A DNA stretch of 64,000 nucleotides from REEB481 sp044360435 (GTDB lineage Bacteria > Bacteroidota > Bacteroidia > NS11-12g > UBA955), in NCBI GenBank assembly GCA_044360435.1, contig JBIKKI010000001.1, positions 1-64,000 on the forward strand, given 5' to 3'. Shown here piece by piece: positions 16,236 through 24,846 of the stretch. Positions within the stretch are counted from its first letter, which is position 1. Every line of letters starts with the position of its first letter. A model generated the notes under the pieces. It did no database searches. It was not told where the DNA came from and was given only the letters and a program-made list of their open reading frames with translations. Both the position numbers and the translations under genes were made by a program.

Positions 16236-18103
16236 GGTTGCACGCGCAGGATTTCGGCAATGCTGGCTGCCGAAACGGAATGATAACCTGTTTTTGCGCG
16301 TTTGAAGATGGACCGGCCAAGTTCCAAACCCTGCGGAGTTGCGCTCAAAGCCTCATACACCGGTTTCAGGAACTTCCTGCGGCCTACGCGCACCAAAAAA
16401 GACTCCATAGGGATAAATGCAGGGCGGTACCATGCTTTAACCGACAGCGTAAACCAATCACACAAAACCTCTGCATTTCCGCTTTTGCTGAATCCGATGG
16501 CCTGATCCAGTGATTCCAGTTCCTGGGCGGAAATATCCTTGGGCATATTTCTCAAAAAGTGCTGGTATTGCTGCGTTACCCAACCTTGAACCATCATAGG
16601 ATCTGCCTTTCTGGTGGCGCTGTATTTTGCCGCTGCTTCGGCCGCAGTTTTCAGCTTCACCGATGAAGGTTTAGGTGCATCTTCGGGAAGACCCTGACCG
16701 TACAGCCAATCATTGAGCTTGGCCTTCACAGCCTCTTCCGCATTTGCGAACAAATGGTCATGGAGGTATGACTTAAACGCTTCTGTGTGGATGGTTTTGA
16801 AAGAGAAGGATTGAAAGTAATCTTTCAGAAACGCATCCCAGCGCGCACGACCCACCAAGCGTTCCATGTGCTTCAGGAACAAAAATCCTTTGATATAGGC
16901 AATGTCGGTGAGCCCATCATCGGGATTACGTCCCTTCAGGTTTAAAGCAAGCTTGGTATCGTCGGGAGCTTCCCGCATCATGCGCTGCACAGTGCGTTCA
17001 AGTTCGCCCACTTCAAGTTCGGCGCACATATCGGCAAAGTCCTTTCCATAGACCGCCTCCACGATTCTGTTTTCGAAGTAAACGGTAAAACCTTCATTCA
17101 GCCAGAAATCATTCCAGGTGGCATTGGTAACAAGGTTTCCACTCCAACTGTGCGCAAGCTCATGTGCCACAAGGCTTGTCAGCGAACGGTCTCCTGCAAT
17201 AATGGTAGGCGTAGCGAATGTAAGCCTTGGATTTTCCATACCACCAAAAGGAAAACTGGGAGGAAGCACCAAAACATCGTAACGGCCCCAAGGGTATGCT
17301 CCGTAAAGTGCGGAGGCTTTTTGAATCATCGCCGGCATATCGGCCAACTCCCAGGCCACAGAATCCAGATATTTTGGTTCCGCATAAACACCACTCTGGC
17401 TGTCCAGTGCCTTAAAGGAAAGATCGCCCACCGCCAGAGCCATGAGATAAGATGACACGGGTTGTGGCATTTGAAAATGATAAACACCGCTGTCGTTGCG
17501 CTGCTGTGGATTGGATGCACTCATCAGGGCCATGAGCGATTTTGGGCATGAAATACGCGCACTATAGGTGGAGCGCACATCCGGTCTGTCCATCAGCGGA
17601 ATCCATGTCCGCGCCAAAATGGCCTGCGACTGTGTAAAAAGGAACGGATGGCGACGGTCGTGTGTTTGCATTGGATTGAGCCATTGCAAAGCCTCCGCAG
17701 AGGAGTCGGTATGGTATTGAACCGTCACGCTGCGTGTTCCAGGCTTCAACGAAATGAGCAGTGGGGTGCCAAACAGCGAATCCGGGGCACCTAACTGGTA
17801 ATCCGTTTTCTCACCGCCATCCAGCCAAACAGCCTCTATAGCCAGTCCTTTGGTGTCAAAAACTACCACACTGTCCTTGCCGCTTCTTTCCAATTGATGC
17901 GTTACCGTACCGCTCAGATTTTTCTTGGAAAAATCAACCTTCAGGTCCAGATGCATATGGGTCGTTCTTATTTGATCGGCATTCCCAAAAGAGTGATCTG
18001 TTTGCAGCGACACTACAGGCGGCTTTGGTGCCAAAGTTTTGGAAGCGCAGGAATACAGGAACAAACCTGCTATAGATACAGCGATGTATGGGAATCTAGA
18101 CAT
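16232..18103 (-). CDS. M1 family aminopeptidase, LTA4-hydrolase-like lipoprotein
   Basis: 623 residues. The N-terminus has a lipobox (LFLYSC), so the mature protein is probably lipid-anchored. M1 hallmarks are the substrate motif FGGMENP and the zinc site HELAHSW, followed 18 residues later by the ligand glutamate in LNEGF. The catalytic domain is followed by an armadillo-like helical C-terminal domain (about 470-623) of the leukotriene-A4-hydrolase type. It probably trims N-terminal residues from peptides in the periplasm or at the outer membrane. It heads a two-gene unit with the PLP enzyme. It is divergent from the DUF4468 gene across 129 bp. Confidence 0.93.
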   Translation of the reverse strand: MSRFPYIAVSIAGLFLYSCASKTLAPKPPVVSLQTDHSFGNADQIRTTHMHLDLKVDFSKKNLSGTVTHQLERSGKDSVVVFDTKGLAIEAVWLDGGEKTDYQLGAPDSLFGTPLLISLKPGTRSVTVQYHTDSSAEALQWLNPMQTHDRRHPFLFTQSQAILARTWIPLMDRPDVRSTYSARISCPKSLMALMSASNPQQRNDSGVYHFQMPQPVSSYLMALAVGDLSFKALDSQSGVYAEPKYLDSVAWELADMPAMIQKASALYGAYPWGRYDVLVLPPSFPFGGMENPRLTFATPTIIAGDRSLTSLVAHELAHSWSGNLVTNATWNDFWLNEGFTVYFENRIVEAVYGKDFADMCAELEVGELERTVQRMMREAPDDTKLALNLKGRNPDDGLTDIAYIKGFLFLKHMERLVGRARWDAFLKDYFQSFSFKTIHTEAFKSYLHDHLFANAEEAVKAKLNDWLYGQGLPEDAPKPSSVKLKTAAEAAAKYSATRKADPMMVQGWVTQQYQHFLRNMPKDISAQELESLDQAIGFSKSGNAEVLCDWFTLSVKAWYRPAFIPMESFLVRVGRRKFLKPVYEALSATPQGLELGRSIFKRAKTGYHSVSAASIAEILRVQP

Positions 18104-18150
18104 GTGCGGTGCAAATTAAGCAAGGTTGTTCATTCGATGTAATCTGCGTA

Positions 18151-18158
18151 TATCTTCG
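18151..18158 (+). promoter_or_regulatory. Possible -7 box upstream of DUF4468 gene (TATCTTCG)
   Basis: Matches the TAnnTTCG variant that recurs in this window. TTG at 18126-18128 lies 22 nt upstream. The leader to the ATG at 18233 would be about 70 nt. Confidence 0.4.
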
Positions 18159-18232
18159 CGGATTCGAATACCAAACTAAAATTGGCAACGTTTTTGAAAC
18201 GAGGATATTTGCGACCTAAAACGAACATCGGC

Positions 18233-18934
18233 ATGAGGCATTTCTTAATGTTAACCTTTTCATGCATCCTCGGAGTGAGCTCCTTGTGCGCGCAGGATGA
18301 TGGAGGTGAATACTCTGACTTTTACAGTGATACCACTGTTGTTGATTCCATGGCCTCAGGTTATGATGATGGCAGTGGTTCTTCGGATGTTGCCGGACCG
18401 ATGCGCTTCGAAAAACACGAACGCTTTCAGGCTCCTTATGACAGCTTGAGGGAACTCATCTATTACAGTGGAGTGGTTGAAGACCCAAACTGTAATGAAT
18501 GTTCCGCAGATAGTCTTTATATCCGTGCCTTGCGGTACTTTAAAAACCGGTTTGGAGAAAAAGACCTCAAGGAAATGACACAGGAAGCCAAGCCCGGAAA
18601 CAAACTTACCCTATTGATTAAGGTTCCTTTGGTAACCAAACCACAAATCAATGTGGTGATCAAAGAAGGATTCGTAGAATACAAGATGATTTTGCGTTTC
18701 CAGGACAACAGGTACAAATACGAGTTCAGCAACTTTGTACACATCAGAGACGTACAGGGTGCTGCCGGCGGAGTTTCCCGCACTTATGCAGAATATTACC
18801 GGCAAGCCAAAACCTATACACGCGCCAACGATCTGTACCTGATGGGTATGGATATGGAAGTGAAACAAACCGTTGCACAGTGTTCCAAAGCACTCAAGGA
18901 AAAGTGGAAGCCAGACGACGAAGACGATTGGTAA
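18233..18934 (+). CDS. DUF4468 (TBP-like fold) exported protein
   Basis: 233 residues. Signal peptide 1-20 (MRHFLMLTF...SLCAQ). An acidic, serine-rich stretch follows to about residue 55. The DUF4468 region then runs about 65-180: a helix with SLYIRALRYFKNRF, the KVPLVTKPQINVVIKEG strand pair, and the EYKMILRFQDNRYKYEFSNF hairpin. The C-terminus is acidic and aspartate-rich. The domain is widespread in exported Bacteroidota proteins and its function is unknown. I chose the ATG at 18233 because the frame upstream opens only with a TTG (18182) and the signal peptide begins here. A terminator follows. Confidence 0.72.
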   Translation: MRHFLMLTFSCILGVSSLCAQDDGGEYSDFYSDTTVVDSMASGYDDGSGSSDVAGPMRFEKHERFQAPYDSLRELIYYSGVVEDPNCNECSADSLYIRALRYFKNRFGEKDLKEMTQEAKPGNKLTLLIKVPLVTKPQINVVIKEGFVEYKMILRFQDNRYKYEFSNFVHIRDVQGAAGGVSRTYAEYYRQAKTYTRANDLYLMGMDMEVKQTVAQCSKALKEKWKPDDEDDW

Positions 18935-18974
18935 TCAAACACTTACCTTGTATCCAACCTTACACTTACACCTC

Positions 18975-19003
18975 AAAACCACAGTAAAACTGTGGTTTTT
19001 TTT
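18975..19003 (+). terminator. Rho-independent terminator after DUF4468 gene
   Basis: A 10-bp stem AAAACCACAG/CTGTGGTTTT with a TAAAA loop is followed by four more Ts. Confidence 0.85.
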
Positions 19004-19069
19004 GTACAGCTTCAGGCGCAGACAAGCCATTCCCGGCCTGAGAAACGCAAAAAATCTTCGATAGTGCTA

Positions 19070-19100
19070 TTTGCTAAGCAAAACAAAATGTCTATTTTTG
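19070..19100 (+). promoter_or_regulatory. Promoter of the rplM-rpsI-rpsB-tsf operon
   Basis: TTTG (19070-19073), a 19-nt spacer and TATTTTTG (19093-19100) match the Bacteroidota promoter consensus exactly. It is the best promoter in the window. The leader to the GTG of rplM would be about 26 nt. A TTG near 19071 that opens the same frame overlaps the -33 element, so it cannot be the start. Confidence 0.8.
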
Positions 19101-19130
19101 CCGTCCCAATTTTTACACAACTTATATACC

Positions 19131-19580
19131 GTGAACACGCTGAGTTATAAAAGCAGGATGCTCAACAGCGAGACCCGCGACAAAAAATGGTATGTCGTAG
19201 ACGCTGAAGGCCAGGTACTTGGACGGTTGTCATCGCGCATTGCGCTGATCATCCGCGGCAAGCACAAACCGGGATATACCCCGCATACCGATTGTGGTGA
19301 CAACGTAATTGTGCTGAATGCCGACAAGGTAGTCATGACTGCAAACAAGGTTGCCAACCGCACCTACCTGCGCCACACCGGATTTCCGGGTGGACAGCGT
19401 TCCCGTACTGCTCAGGAGATCCTGAACCGTCATCCGGAACGCCTCATTGAGCATGCCGTAAAAGGTATGTTGCCCAAAAATCGTTTGGGACGCCGGCTGT
19501 TCACCAACCTGTATGTGTACGCAGGAACAGAGCATCCTCACGTTGCCCAGCAACCCAAAGAACTGAAATTAGACCTCTGA
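19131..19580 (+). CDS. rplM: 50S ribosomal protein L13 (uL13)
   Basis: 149 residues. Family blocks are present: KKWYVVDAEGQVLGRLSS, IRGKHKPGYTPHTDCGD, VVLNADKV-like strand, the HTGFPGGQ loop, AVKGMLPKNRLGRR and the final VYAGTEHPHVAQQP. The start is GTG: the protein then begins VNTLSYK, like other Bacteroidota L13 proteins, and the promoter lies upstream of it. First gene of the translation operon, 11 nt before rpsI. Confidence 0.97.
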   Translation: MNTLSYKSRMLNSETRDKKWYVVDAEGQVLGRLSSRIALIIRGKHKPGYTPHTDCGDNVIVLNADKVVMTANKVANRTYLRHTGFPGGQRSRTAQEILNRHPERLIEHAVKGMLPKNRLGRRLFTNLYVYAGTEHPHVAQQPKELKLDL

Positions 19581-19591
19581 AATAAAGGATT

Positions 19592-19972
19592 ATGATCAAT
19601 ACATCCGGAAGGCGCAAAGCAGCTGTAGCACGTGCATACGTGCAGGACGGCAGTGGCGAAATCCTCATCAACGGACGCCCGATGGGCGAATATTTTCCTG
19701 TGTTAACCATGCAGGCGAAGGTGAAGCAACCTATTCAAATCGCCGGTCAGGAAGATAAAGTAAACATCAAAGTGAACGTACGCGGCGGCGGTGTTTCCGG
19801 TCAGGCCGGTGCTGTATCTTTAGCAATTGCCAAAGCTTTGGTACAGAGCAACGAAGAAATACGCAGTTCACTTCGCCAACACGGTTTGCTTACCAGAGAT
19901 TCAAGAGAAGTTGAACGTAAGAAACCCGGTCAGAAGAAAGCAAGGAAAAGATTCCAATTCAGCAAGCGCTAA
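19592..19972 (+). CDS. rpsI: 30S ribosomal protein S9 (uS9)
   Basis: 126 residues. It starts MINTSGRRKAAVARAYV and has the GSGEILINGRP loop, the GGGVSGQAGA turn and the conserved C-terminal tail KKARKRFQFSKR, which reaches the tRNA in the ribosomal P site. It follows rplM by 11 nt and precedes rpsB by 8 nt, in one operon. Confidence 0.98.
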   Translation: MINTSGRRKAAVARAYVQDGSGEILINGRPMGEYFPVLTMQAKVKQPIQIAGQEDKVNIKVNVRGGGVSGQAGAVSLAIAKALVQSNEEIRSSLRQHGLLTRDSREVERKKPGQKKARKRFQFSKR

Positions 19973-19980
19973 ACCACAAT

Positions 19981-20712
19981 ATGGCTATTACCCAACAAGA
20001 TCTTCTGGATGCTGGTGTGCATTTTGGCCACCTCACCCGCAAATGGAATCCCAAAATGGCTCCCTACATTTTCATGGAGCAGAACGGGATTCATATTCTG
20101 GACCTGAAGAAAACAGAAGCAAAACTCGAAGAAGCGCGTGCTGCCATCCGCAACATCGTGAAATCTGGACGCAAAGTGCTCTTCGTTGCTACCAAAAAGC
20201 AAGCTAAAGAAATCATCAGCGAGGTTGCTCAGGGCGCTACAATGCCTTTTGTAACTGAACGTTGGCTTGGCGGTATGCTGACAAACTTCGCCACCGTGCG
20301 CAAAAGCATTAAGCGCATGCAGAACATCAATAAAATGATGACTGATGGCACGTTTGAAAACATCAACAAGAAGGAACGTTTGATGCTGACCCGTGAAAAG
20401 GCAAAACTTGAGCGTATGCTCGGCGGCATTGAAGAAATGTCTAAACTGCCAGGCGCACTGTTCATCGTTGACATCAAAAGAGAACACATCGCCGTTTCAG
20501 AAGCAAGAAGATTGGGTATTCCAACTTTTGCCATCGTTGATTCTAACAGTGATCCAACAACCGTTGATTTCCCTATTCCTGCCAATGATGACGCAAGCAA
20601 AAGCATTTACATCATTGCACGCGAAATCGCTGATGCCATCAACGAAGGCCAGCAGGATCGCCGCAGGGAAAAAGACGAAGTGGCCGCAGAACAACCCGCT
20701 GCACAGGCTTAA
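19981..20712 (+). CDS. rpsB: 30S ribosomal protein S2 (uS2)
   Basis: 243 residues. Clear S2 blocks are LLDAGVHFGHLTRKWNP, PYIFMEQNGIHILDL, FVATKKQAKEI, ERWLGGMLTNF and the IPTFAIVDSNSDP segment. The C-terminal tail is rich in Q, E and A. No Shine-Dalgarno sequence precedes the ATG, only AT-rich bases, as is usual in this phylum. It lies between rpsI and tsf in the same transcript. Confidence 0.98.
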   Translation: MAITQQDLLDAGVHFGHLTRKWNPKMAPYIFMEQNGIHILDLKKTEAKLEEARAAIRNIVKSGRKVLFVATKKQAKEIISEVAQGATMPFVTERWLGGMLTNFATVRKSIKRMQNINKMMTDGTFENINKKERLMLTREKAKLERMLGGIEEMSKLPGALFIVDIKREHIAVSEARRLGIPTFAIVDSNSDPTTVDFPIPANDDASKSIYIIAREIADAINEGQQDRRREKDEVAAEQPAAQA

Positions 20713-20736
20713 TCAGGCATTACAGAGCACGTATAA

Positions 20737-21573
20737 ATGACCACTTCAATTAACGCAGCAGACGTAAACAAACTGCGCCAAATGACCGGCGCAGGTATGA
20801 TGGATTGTAAAAAAGCACTTGCCGAAAGCAACGGTGATTTTGAAGCAGCCATCGACTTCCTTCGCAAAAAAGGCCAGAAAATCAGTGCTAACCGCGCAGA
20901 CAGAAAGGCTTCTGAAGGAGCAGTAATTGCCTTAACCAATGCCAACAGGACTACTGGTGTTGTGATTGAACTGAACTGCGAGACCGATTTCGTTGCCAAA
21001 AACGAAGATTTCGTAAAAACAGCACGCAGCATCGCAGAATCGGTTCTGGAACATGAACCAGCTGACCTCGAAGCTGTTCAGCAGATGAGCATCAACGGAG
21101 TTCCGCTGGCACAGCGTCTTCTGGACGAAATGGCCAAAATTGGCGAGAAGCTGGAAGTAAGCAAATACAGCATCCTCAAGGGAAATAACGTTGTAGCATA
21201 CATCCACGCAGGAAATCGTTTGGGAGTGCTGGTGCAAATGAATAACGCACCCAGCGATGCAAACCTGCAGGCTGGACGCGACGTTGCCATGCAAATCGCA
21301 GCAATGAATCCTGTTGCTGTAGATAAAGATGGCGTGGATACCAACATTATCGAACGCGAAATGGCCATCGGAAGAGAACAGGCACGCGCTGAAGGCAAAC
21401 CAGAAGCAATGATTGATAAAATCGCAGAAGGTAAGCTGCAGAAGTTCTTCAAAGAATCAACGCTCCTGCAACAGGAATTTGTGAAGGACCCCTCCAAAAC
21501 AGTTGCAAAAATGCTCGAAGCGGTGGAACCTAACCTCACCGTTACGCATTTCGTCCGAGTAGCACTCGGATAA
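20737..21573 (+). CDS. tsf: Translation elongation factor Ts
   Basis: 278 residues. EF-Ts exchanges GDP for GTP on EF-Tu. The N-terminal UBA-like domain has VNKLRQMTGAGMMDCKKAL, then the ELNCETDFVAKN core signature. The C-terminal dimerisation region includes LLQQEFVKDPSKTV. Last gene of the rplM operon: a terminator follows 18 nt after the stop. Standard partner of rpsB. Confidence 0.98.
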   Translation: MTTSINAADVNKLRQMTGAGMMDCKKALAESNGDFEAAIDFLRKKGQKISANRADRKASEGAVIALTNANRTTGVVIELNCETDFVAKNEDFVKTARSIAESVLEHEPADLEAVQQMSINGVPLAQRLLDEMAKIGEKLEVSKYSILKGNNVVAYIHAGNRLGVLVQMNNAPSDANLQAGRDVAMQIAAMNPVAVDKDGVDTNIIEREMAIGREQARAEGKPEAMIDKIAEGKLQKFFKESTLLQQEFVKDPSKTVAKMLEAVEPNLTVTHFVRVALG

Positions 21574-21590
21574 GTTGATTTGATTTTTTA

Positions 21591-21617
21591 AAGTCCCTCA
21601 CCGAGGGACTTTTTTTT
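21591..21617 (+). terminator. Rho-independent terminator after tsf
   Basis: A 9-bp stem AAGTCCCTC/GAGGGACTT with an ACC loop is followed by a long T tract. It sits only 11 nt before pyrH, so pyrH must rely on read-through or on a promoter I could not identify. Confidence 0.85.
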
Positions 21618-21628
21618 AATGCAAAAAG

Positions 21629-22336
21629 ATGAAATACAAACGCATACTACTCAAGCTTAGTGGAGAGTCGCTGATGGGAAACCAGTCATTTGGTATCAGC
21701 GCAGAGGTGTTGGAACAGTACGCTGCCGAAGTAAAGGCGGCAGTGGAACTTGGTGTGGAAGTTGCCGTAGTGATTGGCGGCGGTAATATCTTCCGCGGCG
21801 TTAATGGATCTAAAGGAGGTGTAGTTGACCGCGCCACCGGTGATTATATGGGCATGCTCGCAACGGTGATTAATGCCATGGCCATCCAGGGTGCGTTTGA
21901 AAAATCCGGGCTTGTTACGCGCTTGCAAACAGCCATAAAAATGGAACAACTCGCCGAACCGTTTATCCGCCGCCGCGCTATGCGCCATCTGGAGAAAGGT
22001 CGCGTTGTCATTTTTGGCGCCGGCACCGGTAACCCCTATTTCACCACAGATACCGCAGCCTCACTGCGTGCAATTGAAATAGAAGCAGACGTAATACTCA
22101 AAGGAACCAGGGTAGATGGAATCTATTCTGCCGACCCTGAAAAAGACCCAAGCGCCACCCGATTCGAAACCATCAGCTTTGCACAGGTTTATGAACTTGG
22201 TCTGGAAGTGATGGATATGACCGCCATTACCCTCTGTCAGGAAAATAAACTTCCCATCATCGTATTTGACATGAATAAGCCCGGAAACCTCAGCAAACTG
22301 CTGCAGGGTGAATCTGTTGGCACCCTCGTGTCCTGA
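21629..22336 (+). CDS. pyrH: UMP kinase
   Basis: 235 residues, amino-acid-kinase fold. It phosphorylates UMP to UDP in pyrimidine nucleotide synthesis. Visible motifs are KRILLKLSGESLMG at the N-terminus, GGGNIFRGV, the DYMGMLATVINAMA helix and the ADVILKGTRVDGIYSADP substrate segment. It directly follows the tsf terminator. carB and thyA elsewhere in the window belong to the same broad pathway but are not linked to it. Confidence 0.98.
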   Translation: MKYKRILLKLSGESLMGNQSFGISAEVLEQYAAEVKAAVELGVEVAVVIGGGNIFRGVNGSKGGVVDRATGDYMGMLATVINAMAIQGAFEKSGLVTRLQTAIKMEQLAEPFIRRRAMRHLEKGRVVIFGAGTGNPYFTTDTAASLRAIEIEADVILKGTRVDGIYSADPEKDPSATRFETISFAQVYELGLEVMDMTAITLCQENKLPIIVFDMNKPGNLSKLLQGESVGTLVS

Positions 22337-22340
22337 TGGT

Positions 22341-22961
22341 CTAAAAAAGTTGTTTCCAGGCGATCTGGAGGGCTGCGATGATGAATACGGCTCCAACAAC
22401 CACATCCAGTTGATGTAGTCGCTTAGGAGTGGCCCAGCGCCTGAGTTGCTGTGCAGCAATGGATATTCCCGATTCTGTGAGGAAAATAGCCAAGAGGCCA
22501 GCGAATGAAAACTGTATTTTCTGATTCAGCGTCAATCCAACTGTGATAGGATTGTTCAGCGCTACAATCCAGATGATCAGATTCCCCGGATTTACCAGAT
22601 TCAGGAGAAATCCCCGCATCACCCTGTTCAGATAGGTGAACTGCTTATTTGTGCTTTCCGTTGGAGCAACAGAAGGTTTCCGACTTATTTGAACAACGCC
22701 AAGCACCACAAATGCGAGACAGCCTGCCCAGGCAAGCATGTCCTGATGTGTTGTGTAGAATTCAGCAACGGCGTCGCTGAAACCCAGGGCCAGAATCAGA
22801 AACAGCACATCGCAGACGATTACGCCTGCAGCCATGGCCATTCCATAACGAAAACCTTGTTTAATGCTGGTTTGCAGCAGCGAAAAGAACACCGTTCCCA
22901 ACATCAGGCTCATGGTGAACCCGGCTGCCAATCCCCATAGTATTGGCTGCAAGGTGCTCAT
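22341..22961 (-). CDS. LysE/RhtB family amino-acid exporter
   Basis: 206 residues with about six hydrophobic segments. The N-terminus LWGLAAGFTMSLMLGTVFFSLLQ and the segment GFRYGMAMAAGVIVCDVLFL match the LysE family, which expels amino acids across the inner membrane. The central NLVNPGNLIIWIVAL block is also typical. Substrate unknown. The start lies 4 nt after the stop of the upstream lipoprotein gene, so the two probably share a transcript. It is convergent with pyrH and the genes are 4 nt apart. Confidence 0.85.
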   Translation of the reverse strand: MSTLQPILWGLAAGFTMSLMLGTVFFSLLQTSIKQGFRYGMAMAAGVIVCDVLFLILALGFSDAVAEFYTTHQDMLAWAGCLAFVVLGVVQISRKPSVAPTESTNKQFTYLNRVMRGFLLNLVNPGNLIIWIVALNNPITVGLTLNQKIQFSFAGLLAIFLTESGISIAAQQLRRWATPKRLHQLDVVVGAVFIIAALQIAWKQLF

Positions 22962-22965
22962 GGCC

Positions 22966-23361
22966 TTAAATGGGTTCGAGTTTGTATTCCCAGTTGGAGT
23001 TTTTGTCGCGGTATTTCAGCATTTTTTCCTTCAGCATGATGATTTCAAAGCTCATTCTGCCAAAAGAATCATAAGTGACATCTAAATCTGTACCTCCGTT
23101 GTTCAACTGCCAGTTGCCGAAATACTTCTTGTCACCGATCTGATAAATCGCCGTACCCTTGTCTGTGTATTCCACCACATGATCATTGAACATGCTTGTG
23201 GTATCTTTCGCATTAATGGTTACGCCGGTAAACTGCCATTTGTTGGATATCCGCTCTTTACGAGGCCACAACGAAACCATTGGGCCTTCATCGTACTTCT
23301 TACAAGAAGCTGCCGATGCAATAACTACTGCTACGGCCGCTGCAAAAATGGTTGCACGCAT
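22966..23361 (-). CDS. Small lipoprotein of unknown function
   Basis: 131 residues. The signal peptide ends in a lipobox (ASAASC at about 15-20). The mature part is short and beta-rich, with strands such as KWQFTGVTINAKD, FGNWQLNNGGTDLDV and NWEYKLEPI. This resembles the lipocalin-like small lipoproteins frequent in Bacteroidota, but I do not recognise a named family. A TATCTTTG box sits 4 nt before the ATG, predicting a leaderless mRNA that would continue into the LysE gene. Confidence 0.7.
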   Translation of the reverse strand: MRATIFAAAVAVVIASAASCKKYDEGPMVSLWPRKERISNKWQFTGVTINAKDTTSMFNDHVVEYTDKGTAIYQIGDKKYFGNWQLNNGGTDLDVTYDSFGRMSFEIIMLKEKMLKYRDKNSNWEYKLEPI

Positions 23362-23365
23362 GGTT

Positions 23366-23373
23366 CAAAGATA
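23366..23373 (-). promoter_or_regulatory. -7 box of lipoprotein-lysE unit (TATCTTTG)
   Basis: Exact TAnnTTTG on the minus strand, ending 4 nt before the ATG at 23361. No clear -33 element. Confidence 0.5.
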
Positions 23374-23395
23374 ACTGAGGTTGGGTTGATTTTGA

Positions 23396-24184
23396 TTAAC
23401 GATCGCCATCCAACAGATTACCCAATCCGCCGAGGATGCTGCCCTCCTCTTTTCGCCTGTATGTTCCGTATTCAAGGATGCGCGCAGCCAGCCTGCTCAC
23501 CGGCAGTGTTTGCAACCACACTTTTCCAGGTCCACGGAGTGTGGCAAAGAACAACCCTTCTCCACCAAAAATGGTGTTTTTGATTCCTCCTACAAACTGA
23601 ATATCGTAATCCACTTCCTGTGTGTAGGCTACAATACAACCTGTATCTACTTTCAACACTTCGCCCGGCGCCAGCTGTTTTTCCATGATGTAGCCTCCGG
23701 CATGCACAAAGGCCATTCCGTCGCCCTCCAACTTCTGCATGATGAACCCTTCACCGCCAAACAATCCGGTTCCCAGTTTACGCTGGAATTCGATTCCTAC
23801 ACTTACACCCTTCGCAGCGCAAAGGAAAGCATCCTTCTGACAAATAACCTTTCCACCCATTTGCGCCAAATCAAGTGGAATGATTTTTCCCGCATACGGT
23901 GCCGCAAAACTCACCCTTCTCTTGCCCGCGCTCACATTGGTAAAGGCCGTCATGAACAAGCTTTCACCTGTAAGAAGGCGCTTTCCCGCACCAACAAGTT
24001 TATTGAAAAAACCTCCCTGCTGCCTGCTGCCATCACCAAAAATGGTTTCCATTTGCATGCCGTCTTCCATCATCATGAAAGAGCCACTTTCTGCAACAAC
24101 CGTTTCCTGTGGATCAAGCTCAATTTCCACACACTGCATTTCTTCGCCGTAAAGACGGTAGTCTATTTCGTGATTACTGATCAT
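23396..24184 (-). CDS. AIM24 / TIGR00266 family protein
   Basis: 262 residues, a full-length member of the TIGR00266/AIM24 family. Features are the N-terminal DYRLYGEEMQCVEIEL strand pair, ETVVAESGSFMMMEDG, a glycine-rich central repeat (GLFGGEGFIMQKLEG, later IFGGEGLFFATLRGPG) and VWLQTLPVSRLA near the C-terminus. The fold is a beta-sandwich trimer in known members; the molecular role is unknown. No signal peptide, so probably cytoplasmic. TACATTTG lies 7 nt before the ATG. Confidence 0.88.
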   Translation of the reverse strand: MISNHEIDYRLYGEEMQCVEIELDPQETVVAESGSFMMMEDGMQMETIFGDGSRQQGGFFNKLVGAGKRLLTGESLFMTAFTNVSAGKRRVSFAAPYAGKIIPLDLAQMGGKVICQKDAFLCAAKGVSVGIEFQRKLGTGLFGGEGFIMQKLEGDGMAFVHAGGYIMEKQLAPGEVLKVDTGCIVAYTQEVDYDIQFVGGIKNTIFGGEGLFFATLRGPGKVWLQTLPVSRLAARILEYGTYRRKEEGSILGGLGNLLDGDR

Positions 24185-24191
24185 TGTGGTT

Positions 24192-24199
24192 CAAATGTA
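24192..24199 (-). promoter_or_regulatory. -7 box of AIM24 gene (TACATTTG)
   Basis: Exact TAnnTTTG on the minus strand, 7 nt before the ATG at 24184. No -33 element at the right spacing. Confidence 0.5.
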
Positions 24200-24333
24200 C
24201 AACGGACCTCAAGAATAGGCCTTTACCTGAATATCAAAAACCAACCGCAATCGATAAACAATTGCGCGCCCTTGTTGGGTATTTAGATTTTCTGGCAGAA
24301 AACGTCTATTATCGTGGTACAAAATCAAGCAAC

Positions 24334-24765
24334 ATGAAAAAAATTGCACTCATCGCCCTTGGCACTCTTTTTCTGACCGCATGCTCCAAGGAAAAAGCGC
24401 TGGAAAGTCGCCTTGACAACCAAACCTGGAACATCGCCAAATACGAATTTCAATTGAGCAATAATGGTGTAGTTGACCCCGGTCAATCTGTTTCTGTTGA
24501 AAACGTTGGCACTGTTGACTTGAAAAAAGATGGTACCGGTTCCTTTAAAGTTTCGGCCGGCGGCAATTCAGAAAGCTATACCATTGACAGCTGGAGCATT
24601 CCCGCAGAAGCCAAAGTGGATATGAATGTTACCGATGATGCCACCAAAGGCAAGGCCACCTGGAACTTCAGTGTAACCACCAACGAACGGAAAAAACAAG
24701 TGTGGACCCGCGAGGTAAAACAGGGGAATTTCCTGTTTACATTCACTTATACCCTTACCCGCTGA
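24334..24765 (+). CDS. Small lipoprotein of unknown function
   Basis: 143 residues. MKKIALIALGTLFLTACSKE is a clear lipoprotein signal with the acylated cysteine at 17. The mature part is beta-rich: RLDNQTWNIAKYEFQLS, a KKDGTGSFKV turn, then the SYTIDSWSIPAEAKV and FLFTFTYTLTR strands. This is the pattern of lipocalin-like lipoproteins that report residual variance. No named family recognised. The frame opens 50 codons earlier without a signal peptide, so the ATG at 24334 is preferred. A strong terminator follows. Confidence 0.75.
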   Translation: MKKIALIALGTLFLTACSKEKALESRLDNQTWNIAKYEFQLSNNGVVDPGQSVSVENVGTVDLKKDGTGSFKVSAGGNSESYTIDSWSIPAEAKVDMNVTDDATKGKATWNFSVTTNERKKQVWTREVKQGNFLFTFTYTLTR

Positions 24766-24780
24766 TTTTTCAAAAACATC

Positions 24781-24812
24781 AAAAAGGCCGCATACAACAT
24801 GCGGCCTTTTTT
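24781..24812 (+). terminator. Rho-independent terminator after lipoprotein gene
   Basis: A 13-bp stem AAAAAGGCCGCAT/ATGCGGCCTTTTT with an ACAAC loop. It is symmetrical and could work on both strands. An in-frame ATG at 24799 lies inside the hairpin and is not a plausible start for the next gene. Confidence 0.88.
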
Positions 24813-24846
24813 ATTTCATCTCACACCTTCATATTTCGCCCCTACT

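Noticed and set aside
24799..24846. ATG at 24799 as the start of the two-unit M16 protease
   Set aside because: It lies in the middle of a strong terminator hairpin and the following codons do not resemble a signal peptide; a normal one starts at 24847-24865.
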